Source: Diprion similis
Taxonomy: Eukaryota > Arthropoda > Insecta > Hymenoptera > Diprionidae
Reading direction: 5' to 3'
Assembly: GCF_021155765.1 (NCBI RefSeq)
Contig: NC_060117.1
Location: 6,600,001-6,664,000, forward strand
DNA length: 64,000 nucleotides
Positions 1 through 9,800 of this stretch are shown piece after piece. Under the pieces are notes generated by a model, which worked only from the letters and a program-made list of their open reading frames with translations, made no database searches and was not told the origin of the DNA. Positions within the stretch are counted from its first letter, which is position 1, and each line of letters begins with the position of its first letter. The translations under genes and the position numbers were made by a program.

Positions 1-594
1 CAAGGAATGAAGTCCAATGAGAACAAGGAGGAATCCCAACAGAGCGGGAAAAGCCAAGGAATGGAGACAAATCAGAAAAACGAGGGATACCAACAGAGCG
101 GGAAAAGCCAAGGAATGAAGTCCAATCAGAACAAGGAGGAATCCCACCAGAGCGGGAAAAGCCAAGGAATGGAGACAAATCAGAAGAACGAGGGATACCA
201 ACAGAGCGGCAAAAGCCACGGAATGGAGTCCAATCAGAACGAGGAGGAATACCAACAGAACGGGAAAAGCCAAGGAATGAAGTCCAATCAGAACAAGGAG
301 GAATCCCAACAGAGCGGGAAGAGCCAAGGAATGGAGACAAATCAGAAGAGCGAGGGATACCAACACAGCGGGAAAAGCCACGGAATGGAGTCCAATCAGA
401 ACGAGGAGGAATACCAACAGAGCGGGAAAAGCCAAGGAATGAAGTCCAATCAGAACAAGGAGGAATCCCAACAGAGCGGGAAAAGCCAAGGAATGGAGAC
501 AAATCAGAAGAGCGAGGGATACCAACAGAGCGGGAAAAGCCAAGGAATGGAGACAAGTCAGAAGAACGAGGGATACCAACAGAGCGGCAAAAGC
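1..594 (+). repeat. 54-bp coding tandem repeat, 11 copies
   Basis: Unit boundaries fall exactly every 54 bp (1, 55, 109 and so on to 541), each beginning CAAGGA or CACGGA followed by ATG. Two or three unit variants recur in order, so a higher-order period is visible. The array continues beyond the left edge of the window. Confidence 0.9.
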
Positions 595-702
595 CACGGA
601 ATGGTGTCCAATCAGAACCAACACAATGGGGCAGTCCAAGGCACGCAGACAAATCAGCAGAGAGGCGGACACAAATCGCTTCTAAGTTTGGAAATAAACT
701 GA
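1..702 (+). CDS. Gln/Asn/Ser/Lys-rich 18-residue repeat protein, 3' part
   Basis: The reading frame is open from base 1, so the 5' end and any signal peptide are outside the window; the first ATG at base 7 lies inside a repeat and is not the start. Eleven complete 18-residue units follow each other without a gap. They alternate between forms such as QGMKSNQNKEESQQSGKS, QGMETNQKNEGYQQSGKS and HGMESNQNEEEYQQSGKS. A degenerate twelfth unit leads to a short non-repeated tail ending in SLLSLEIN and TGA at 700-702. The composition is extremely hydrophilic (Gln, Asn, Ser, Lys, Glu, Gly) with no Cys, Trp or Pro. It lies 6 kb upstream of two secreted repeat proteins on the same strand, so a silk-glue or salivary secretory role is likely by context. 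I do not recognise a named family. Confidence 0.75.
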   Translation, partial: QGMKSNENKEESQQSGKSQGMETNQKNEGYQQSGKSQGMKSNQNKEESHQSGKSQGMETNQKNEGYQQSGKSHGMESNQNEEEYQQNGKSQGMKSNQNKEESQQSGKSQGMETNQKSEGYQHSGKSHGMESNQNEEEYQQSGKSQGMKSNQNKEESQQSGKSQGMETNQKSEGYQQSGKSQGMETSQKNEGYQQSGKSHGMVSNQNQHNGAVQGTQTNQQRGGHKSLLSLEIN

Positions 703-3700
703 GTAAATGATTTAGTGATTCAGAGGACAATGCACACAACGAATATTGCTACTCATTGAAATTTGACACCTGCTCCCCGTCGAGGAGACCAATATACTAC
801 ATGAAAAGCCTTATGGTATCAATGTTAGCTTTATTGCTTATTCATAATGAAAATGAAATGTACGAATTTAAGGACAACCGATGTAGAGTCACAAGAAATC
901 GCAAAGTGACTATGAAAATGTAGAGTTGATATCTTTTTTTTCGAATGATTCATACGTATATTACACTCCTACTTTAAGAGAATTACAATATTTCCAAATC
1001 ACTATATTTTTGATGAAATCGAATAACGAAAATTTGCTTGCTTTAGGAAGAGCGAAATAAAATCTTGCACGTTCGACATAATCGCATTATAATTTTTCCA
1101 AACTATTACAAATGAGTATTTGGATAAAAATAAAATTAAAAGTAACAAAATAATTTAAAATATTACTAAGAAGGATAAAATAATACCTCCTAACCCTATA
1201 CAGATTTAAAACGAGAAACCTGGAGCGCATGTAATAGATTATTCATGCGTGAATAGTTCACCTAAGTCAGTAATTATTTTATTGCACTGCAAATGATATG
1301 AATTGTTATCTGAGTTTTCTCAACAACAGCTACCCTCTAGACTCCTTGCTATTGTCTATTGCATTATCCTACGTTTTTCGTTTTAAATCTGTACGGAGCT
1401 ACAAGAAATTAGTTTATACTTTTTAGTTCGTTTCAAAAACGTGGTAAATTGAAAATCTTCCTTATAATTAAATAGTTATTTTCTGCTATGCAGTCTTGTG
1501 TGTGAAATTTTCCAAATCGATTTTAAACATTTTGATGTGCTACTTCAAACGCTTGTCGGTGAGTCTTTTGTCAATTGCGTCCCTGACCACGCCTGCCGTT
1601 TTCGTCTGTCGTTGGACGTGTTCGTCTGACGTCTTCAACTACCTTCGGTCTCCGTCGGCTATTGTCGTGTCCATTGGTCTTCGGATACCTTCGGTCTCCG
1701 TCGGTGGTCATCGTATCGGCTTCATGTCGACGTCAGGTCGCGTCTGTATAATAGTTTTATGAAAGAGACTGCAGAATTTTTACCAAACAAACAAATAATA
1801 TTGCATTGTCATTCAGTTCTAAGCTATTTAAAGTTTCAAGTCTCAAGCTCATTGGGAAGTTGGTTTAAAATCGATTGCAAGTATATACCGAATGGACAAG
1901 CAAACGCAGATAAGGAAGCAAGCTAACAAAAACGTGGTAAAAATTATGGGTCCTTATCTGGACTTCTGGTTCTACGTACGTTTCCACAAGGTTATCAGAT
2001 ATTTTCTACATATAAATAATCGAAATGACAATGTGCTTCAACATTGAAACACCAATTAAGCCAATACATACCAACTCAAGAAAAAACTGTCTTACTTACA
2101 CCTCTTCCTTCTACCAGCCAGAAATTCAAATTCTGTATGCACACTGCTCGAAAATGAACAGTTTAAAAGAATTATTTAGCACTTTAGCCGTGCGAGATTA
2201 TAGACGATTACGCAAATTGGAGCGAACTAATATCATAGCGGATTTGGTCGTTGGCTAAAATCCTAACATTTCGGAAACATTCTGCAATTTTTCGGATAGT
2301 GTTTTAGAATTTTTATCAAATCCCAGTTGCAGAAAGTAGATGCCTTTTCAATTAAATACGCGTTCTCATTGAGAATATTAAAGTTTCATACATTTCTTAC
2401 AGCTAATGTAATTCAAAATACTTGCTTTTAGAAATATTTTTGTGAAACTTATTATTTATCTCTATCACTTTTCTGCACTCCCAAATACCCAACAGTAAAT
2501 AATACTGTTTCGAAACGTATAGTACTAATGTTCATCAAGATTATAATAATTCACATGGAGATACTATGATCTATTATTATAGAAATGACTATTACAATAC
2601 TTCGATTATATCTGAATTAGTAGATACGTTTTATTCTAATTTTCGATACGTAATGAAACAAGCATTTATGCCAAAAAATTTTCCGTGTAGTGAACACTAA
2701 CTGATTTAGAAACATTGCCAGAAGCACCAATCTTGTAAGTTTTCTAGAAACCACGTCCACACACAGTATCGCGGAAAGTGATAGACCTTTGTTATGCATC
2801 GAACCGCACAAATCCAAGAATGCATGATTTAGAAACGGTACCACGTCTCATCAGAAGACAATTCAGCTGATATCATTTCACGAAAAATGAACTCGTCAGA
2901 CATAATCCCATCTACCTTCTAGTGGAATAGACCATCATAGATAGTGCGAACATCTTGAAGAGGTTCTGTACCTGAGCAACGAATCAAACCTTCGTGGCTA
3001 CTACAAACGATAAGGATCTCGCAACAAAAGTCTCGCCGATATTCAACGCGTACTCATTATTCATCAGACTGAATTGTATCGTGGCCTATTGTTTAAGATT
3101 TACAGGGAATATTTGCAAGTTAGTCGAATTCGCAAGATATGTCGCTCAAGTAGAGAGCATAACAACGGACCGCAACGAAGGAGACACGGCACCAACATCA
3201 GGCATGGGCAGGTTGTCGACTCAAGAGGTCATGGAGTCAATGACTGTTTCACTAAAATTGGCTCAAGGAGAATCTTTCACGAAAGAGTGTTGCGATCTGC
3301 AGATAGACCGCAGCGTACACAAATGTAGCGCCACTCTGTCTTTCGATTTGTTCCTAGATACGGTGGGACTCATAATAGTGGGCAGAATCTTAGTTATGGT
3401 ACCAATGTCTTTCGAACAGAAGTATCCTATAAACATTCATAAACCAAGCCAATAATTGTTCATAAACGTATTGGATTATTGCACGCTAGATGACCGTCAG
3501 TCATGATATTATTGCGAACACGATATTAGCTATTTTCATTTAGGAATAATGCAGATCTTAGGCCACGACGAGTAGTATACTATTTACAATGGTATGTTTA
3601 ATGGTAGTCAATTGGCTGAGAACTGGCTGGCGATACTCGAATTCAGAGCCTGGACCAGTACAGATAATATTACAAAAAATTGAAATTTCGCACAGAGAAA

Positions 3701-3880
3701 TTAATTGTCCCATCAGATACAAACTTCGCGATCAAACGACTTCAAGTTACTGTTAAGCGTAGAGCGACGATAAAGCTGGAAAGTCAGTGACAACCGAATT
3801 TTATGTAACTCTGTGAACAGTATTTTTTACATGATCTCCTACATGAATCATGACTGTCCAATTTGAAACGTTTCATGAAA
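703..3880. other. gene-poor spacer after gene 1
   Basis: This is A+T-rich sequence. AATAAA at 1056-1061 is a possible poly(A) signal for gene 1, about 350 bp after its stop. A more G+C-rich patch at about 1560-1745 holds an 18-bp direct repeat (1641-1658 and 1687-1704). Open stretches at 2994-3455 (+) and 2617-2844 (-) exist but have no recognisable domain, splice context or convincing start, so I call no gene here. Confidence 0.5.
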
Positions 3881-3893
3881 ATAAAGGCACTAC

Positions 3894-4500
3894 AGGTTCA
3901 GTGTCAAATGATGAATCTTGGATATGGAATACGGTCCAGTGCCTGTAATTTCACCAGTATTGGAACGCTCTATTTCATGTGGTTATACATTATTGGCACA
4001 GCATCGAATCACGGTGGCTGAATGCTGAACTTGGGTTGGTATTGGTAGTTTTACCAGAACTGGTGCTAGTAACATGAACAGTACTGGCTTAGCAGCGGTA
4101 AACAATGATTGGATACCGGGTCAGGGCCAGTAATCAGTAATGGTGATTCTACTAGTAAGCTGGTACTGAAAACATGGATCACTGTAGGTTTAGTACGGGT
4201 AAACAATGCTTGGATCTTGGATTCGCGTAAGTGATGGCGGTTTTGCTAGTGCAGTGAAATTCCCCAATAGCGGACAGCTTCGGGACCGGAAATCTTGTCT
4301 ACTATAGACAAGTGTTCGTTATTGGGAGGTATATTTTCCATTATGCTTTTCTGCCGAAGACTTCTAACTTGTCCGTTATAAAGAGAAGTTTCACTGTACT
4401 AGCACTTGAAATATGGAACAATTATGGTTCAGCGTCGGCAAATAACGTTTAGATATCGGTACTGAGTCAGGGCTGACGCTTATTACCAGTACCGGCAAAG
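3894..4500 (+). repeat. decayed ~100-bp tandem repeat
   Basis: At least four imperfect copies share a core. It reads GGTTCAGTGTCAAATGATGA near 3896, GCGGTAAACAATGATTGGAT near 4096, CGGGTAAACAATGCTTGGAT near 4197 and TCGGCAAATAACGTTTAGAT near 4435. Each is followed by a segment rich in CCAGTA / CTAGTA and GGTACTG. Stops occur in every frame, so it is not now coding. A short inverted-repeat element interrupts the array at 4252-4396. Confidence 0.5.
4252..4396. mobile_element. hAT-like MITE inside the decayed repeat
   Basis: The left end, CAGTGAAATTCCCCAATAGC, and the inverse of the right end, CAGTGAAACTTCTCTTTATA, match imperfectly and both run on into GGACA. CAGTG ends are typical of hAT elements. 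The flanking octamers TGCTAGTG (4244-4251) and TACTAGCA (4397-4404) match at 5 of 8 positions, with only transitions between them, as expected of an old 8-bp target duplication. An 8-bp palindrome with a 3-nt loop sits inside (4294-4312). There is no coding capacity. Confidence 0.5.
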
Positions 4501-5419
4501 TCTTCGTGTTGGCTTTTTTTTCTTCTACTGGCTGCTAGATCGAAAGGCCGAACCATATCTCGCACGTCTTTCGATTGTCAGCATGGTGAAACAGTATTAA
4601 TACAACAAAACACGTTTCATAGATTGCACATGTATGTAATGCGTAAATGGAACCATCCTCTCTGTTTTCCGAGGATAACGCAAGAACCGTGAGTATTATT
4701 AATTGCTTGAACAGTTATTGATTGCCACAAAGACCGATGGTGTAGCGACGAACAGTTATGTTTGAATGTCAATAGCTGCGCGAATCAACACTATACGAAA
4801 TAAATTTACATTTCTGGGTAAAATGTATGATTGTAACGATGTTTATACAGTTGGCATACATGTGAGTCGTTCGTAGGCCGGTTTAATTTATGCCTACTTA
4901 CATTGGTTCTTATTGGCTAAGATAACATCATCGTACAGTGGTAGCGCAGGACACCGAATTTTCTTAATGACAAGAAATGAATGACAGCTCCCAGACGTCA
5001 TTATATGTGAAGGAGATATGCTATTTGAATGAATAATAACATTATTATCAAAGTTATGGCTTGGCCAATAATTGACTCAACCTTGTAGCAAATGTTCCAC
5101 CCTATTATCGAATTTGAACGAGACTTCCTGAATAAATACTCAGAATATTCAAGATCAGACAGTAGAATACTAATCGACTGTGCATTTAGTTGATTGCTGA
5201 TATGATAATCAACAGGTTCTTGAGTACAGAATCTGTTAACCTTCTTGGTCAAAAATCCTTGTCGAAGAATCTTTGTAACATATTCATAGACACCATATCA
5301 CTGATGATGAATTTCTTAATGGAGGATGCACGTGGTGAAGAAAGGGTTTGATGTGATTCATAGGTAATGTTCATTTAATGAATAACCATAAGAAAATAAT
5401 TACCGTTTCATTAATACGT
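4501..5419. other. spacer with no supported feature
   Basis: This is A+T-rich sequence between the decayed repeat and the duplicated upstream block. The only reading frame of note (5001-5252, minus) has a composition typical of chance A+T-rich frames. I see no promoter, RNA gene or repeat in it. Confidence 0.4.
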
Positions 5420-6040
5420 ACGAGAGAAAAATTTGCAATGGAGAAACTGTTCGATAAAAACAAGCTTAAGAAACTAAATTACTTGCAATAATAAGGTGAG
5501 AATCGACACCTGCAATTATAATGATGGTTTCCCCACCGTGTATACCACAGACCAAGGAAAAGATGAAACGTTATACAAAGTAAGTTCTAAGCAACTTATC
5601 GAGTAACCATCAAAATACTGGCCGAGATGAGTGATTTAAATTAATTCAAAAACATGAAGCATAAAGATTTCACACCGGTGTTGATAATAACAAGATACTT
5701 GAAATGGAAAGAACACAGACGATGGACCGTAATTATGCAATGTAGGTTATTATTTTAACTAGTTTAGTCTAATGAAGGTATGTGGTCTTCACAAAAACAT
5801 TTCGTTGAGTAGATAATATACTTTTGAGTAGTGTGAAAAAACTATTGGGAGTCATTCAGAACAATTGGGTGTTTGTTATAGTTTTTTGATTATACCCGCC
5901 AGAGTACTTAATTAGGGCAGTTTGTAGTTTCATTATTTAAAGTTGTGATAGGTAAATTGCTTTCATACCTAAATATTGCAAGAACTGCTGATTGTTTGAT
6001 TTTGATAATTGCGAATACGTACTAGGTGAACATATCGATT
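5420..6040 (+). repeat. duplicated upstream block, copy A (before gene 2)
   Basis: The block aligns by eye, with many substitutions and small indels, to 19160-19770 upstream of gene 3. Anchors in order are CAAGCTTAAG (5461) with CAAGGTTAAG (19218); TGCAATTATAATGATGG with AGTAATTATGATGATGG; CACCGGTGTTGAT with TAACGGTGTTGAT; and GTTTTTTGATTATACCCGCC with GTTTTTTGATAATCTCCATC followed by AGAGTA, TAGTTTCATT and AAATTG. The conserved order and orientation relative to genes 2 and 3 indicate a segmental tandem duplication carrying the gene and its upstream region. Confidence 0.6.
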
Positions 6041-6153
6041 CGTTTGTTTCAGCAAACACCGACATAGCAAAACTTTTTGAAACGTAGTTAGATGATAGCA
6101 TAGTGTGACTTTTTAATTGAATCCTCGTCAATAGTCAGTAAGTTGAAGGTGAC

Positions 6154-6225
6154 ACTTATTGATGTATAACTTATTATACATCAATAAGTCATTGATATCA
6201 TATTATAAAGGGAGTATAATATGAT
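6154..6225. repeat. two adjacent perfect hairpins
   Basis: The first hairpin has 16-bp arms, ACTTATTGATGTATAA (6154-6169) and its complement (6174-6189), with a 4-nt loop. The second has 11-bp arms, ATCATATTATA (6197-6207) and its complement (6215-6225), with a 7-nt loop. GAAGGTGACACTT just before and AAAAGTGACCTTC just after form an outer imperfect inverted repeat, so the whole 6145-6240 segment may be a tiny MITE about 650 bp upstream of gene 2. Confidence 0.6.
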
Positions 6226-6756
6226 CAAAAGTGACCTTCGAGTGTGACAAACACCTTTGTTTAATTGATGTACAAAAAACAACATTTGTAATAAAAATAA
6301 AAGATTACCGATCACTAGTTTAGTCATTTGATTCAGATTCAGCTGGTATCCAGCAAAAATTATGCCATTCAGGTGCTAATTATTGTTGATAATAAAATTC
6401 GAAAAGATTTACGACTGCATTTGATAAATATTCTACAGCCTACTGGTCTTGTTGATGTGAAATTACTTCAATCTCACGTTTCGGACTTTACTACTCAACT
6501 ACTTATGGTGCTTTAAATTGAACTGGAGAATTAAAAATTAAGACTTGATTCATTCAATTCAATTGCAACTCATAATTGTAACATTTATGAAGAATTTAGC
6601 GTAGTGACGTGGCCTTTTACTATGGAGTTTTTTGAGTCTGAAATCTCTTCCGGGGGTATTCCTCAATGACGTGACACTGAAGACGTTGATCAATTTCATG
6701 TTGTCGTCTCGAGTCAAAACGATATAGTGCGCATGTTCAAACAATATTCACTTCAC

Positions 6757-6836
6757 AATATTTATGCAGGTGAATTTAAAGAAGAACTAACATGACTAAC
6801 AGAAGGCAAAGCGTCTACCTCAGATAAGTATAAAAG
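6757..6836 (+). promoter_or_regulatory. promoter of gene 2, with element shared with gene 3
   Basis: TATAAAAG at 6829-6836 is a consensus TATA box 62 bp before the ATG, placing the start of transcription near 6860. AATATTTATGCAGGTGAA at 6757 matches AATATTTATCCAGATGAA at 21181, about the same distance (72 and 67 bp) upstream of the gene 3 TATA box. Similar GAAGAA / GGAGAA and CATGA / TATGA steps follow. The shared spacing suggests the same tissue-specific control, probably a secretory gland; that is inference. Confidence 0.65.
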
Positions 6837-6890
6837 GAATGGTCTGTTAGGTGTAGATGATACATAGCCACTACGTCGAATCAGCTAACA

Positions 6891-9800
6891 ATGGGTAAAA
6901 TACTTAGACTGGTCGTGTTTGTGATTCTCTGCTACCACTTGGTAGAAAGTTTGCCAAACCGATTTGGCAGGAAACACAGAGGTTGCGGTGATTATTTGGG
7001 ACACGAATCAAGCTCAAAATTGAGACCATATGGCACCGGGTCGTTAGAAGAAACAGAAACTGGTTCTGAATCGAGTTTAAAAAATTACGGTCAACATCAT
7101 ATTAGGTCAGAAGCAGCAGATGAAGAGGTACCAAGATATTCGCGAAATAGTCACCGTCATCATGATGCTGGATCATTAGCGGCAAAAGGAGCAGGATCTA
7201 AATCATTGCACCACAGACATAGTAGTCACGGTGGTGCATCACCAGCGTCAGCAGTCGAAAGCCCTGGATCGTTGTCTCATAGTTACAGCAATAATGGTGT
7301 AGACAGTAACGATAATAATAGTGACGAGTCATCGACATCAACAACCATTAATTCGGATGAACACTCTGTATCCTTGTCAGAGACTGACGGTGAAAACCGT
7401 GACGGGTTATCGTCATTAAAAACAGGATCTGGACATTCCTCGAAATATCATGGTAATCATCACATCAGGCCATCACCGCTAGGAGTAGGAAGATCTAGAT
7501 CTCCGTTGAACAGTTACGCAGATAACTATGATAAGTTATCACAGACAGAATTGGCTCGATTTAGATATCTGGGAAACGGTTATGGTCATCATCACCCCAG
7601 GAATTATGATAGTCACTCGTTAGCGGAAGGAAAGTCGACGTACCCGGCACGGGGCTTTGACAATAATAACCATGGGTCATCGGTGAATTCAAAATTAGGA
7701 TCTGGATCTTCATCATACGGTCACAACAATGATAACGCGGAATCAGTGAATTCAAAGATAAAACCAGAATATTTCCTGAATAGTTACGATGATGACGATC
7801 CGTCAGATGTAAATGAATCTGAATCTTTGTTATTGGACAGCGACGATACTTACAGTGACATTTCATCGGTAAATTCAAAAGTAATATCAAAATCTTCGTC
7901 AAACAGTAACGCAGACGATGAGAACGATGCAGTGTCATCATCATCAAAATCAACGGCGTATGGATTTTCATCTGGCTATTACGGTAGTAAGGATGACAAC
8001 TCTTTATCTGACCCTTACGGTGATAAAGGCGGTAAGTCATCAGCATCAACAACAAGTGCGTCCGGGTCTTCCGCGACGGCTCAGAATGCAAACGATGCAG
8101 TGTCATCATCATCAAAGTCAACGGCGTCTGCATCTTCATTCGGCAATTCTGGTAATCAGGATGACAACTCTTTATCTCACCATTACGGTAATAACGGCGG
8201 TAAGTCATCAGCATCAACAACAAGTGCGTCCGGGTCTTCCGCGACGGCTCAGAATGCAAACGATGCAGTGTCATCATCATCAAAGTCAACGGCGTCTGCA
8301 TCTTCATTCGGCAATTCTGGTAATCAGGATGACAACTCTTTATCTCACCATTACGGTAATAACGGCGGTAAGTCATCAGCATCAACAACAAGTGCGTCCG
8401 GGTCTTCCGCGACGGCTCAGAATGCAAACGATGCAGTGTCATCATCATCAAAGTCAACGGCGTCTGCATCTTCATTCGGAAATTCTGGTAATCAGGATGA
8501 CAACTCTTTATCTCACCATTACGGTAATAACGGCGGTAAGTCATCAGCATCAACAACAAGTGCGTCCGGGTCTTCGGCGACGGCTCAGAATACAAACGGC
8601 GCAGTGTCATCATCAACGAAATCAACGGCGTTTGGATCTTCATCTGGCCGTTATGGAAGTGAGGATGACAACTCTTCATCTCACCATTACGGTGATAAAG
8701 GCGGTAAGTCATCAGCATCAACAACAAGTGCGTCCGGGTCTTCCGCGACGGCTCAGAATGCAAACGATGCAGTGTCATCATCATCAAAGTCAACGGCGTC
8801 TGCATCTTCATTCGGCAATTCTGGTAATCAGGATGACAACTCTTTATCTCACCATTACGGTAATAACGGCGGTAAGTCATCAGCATCAACAACAAGTGCG
8901 TCCGGGTCTTCGGCGACGGCTCAGAATACAAACGGTGCAGTGTCATCATCAACGAAATCAACGGCGTTTGGATCTTCATCTGGCCGTTATGGAAGTGAGG
9001 ATGACAACTCTTCATCTCACCATTACGGTGATAAAGGCGGTAAGTCATCAGCATCAACAACAAGTGCGTCCGGGTCTTCGGCGACGGCTCAGAATACAAA
9101 CGGTGCAGTGTCATCATCAACGAAATCAACGGCGTTTGGATCTTCATCTGGCCGTTATGGAAGTGAGGATGACAACTCTTCATCTCACCATTACGGTGAT
9201 AAAGGCGGTAAGTCATCAGCATCAACAACAAGTGCGTCCGGGTCTTCCGCGACGGCTCAGAATGCAAACGATGCAGTGTCATCATCATCAAAGTCAACGG
9301 CGTCTGCATCTTCATTCGGCAATTCTGGTAATCAGGATGACAACTCTTTATCTCACCATTACGGTAATAACGGCGGTAAGTCATCAGCATCAACAACAAG
9401 TGCGTCCGGGTCTTCGGCGACGGCTCAGAATACAAACGGTGCAGTGTCATCATCAACGAAATCAACGGCGTTTGGAGCTTCATCTGGCCGTTATAGAAGT
9501 GAGGATGACAACTCTTCATCTCACCATTACGGTGATAAAGGCGGTAAGTCATCAGCATCAACAACAAGTTCGTCCGGGTCTTCGGCGACGGCTCAGAATA
9601 CAAACGGTGCAGTGTCATCATCAACGAAATCAACGGCGTTTGGATCTTCATCTGGCCGTTATGGAAGTGAGGATGACAACTCTTCATCTCACCATTACGG
9701 TGATAAAGGCGGTAAGTCATCAGCATCAACAACAAGTGCGTCCGGGTCTTCCGCGACGGCTCAGAATGCAAACGATGCAGTGTCATCATCAACGAAATCA

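Noticed and set aside
2994-3455. 153-codon plus-strand open stretch
   Set aside because: It starts at GTG rather than ATG, has no domain, signal peptide or splice support, and overlaps other open frames.
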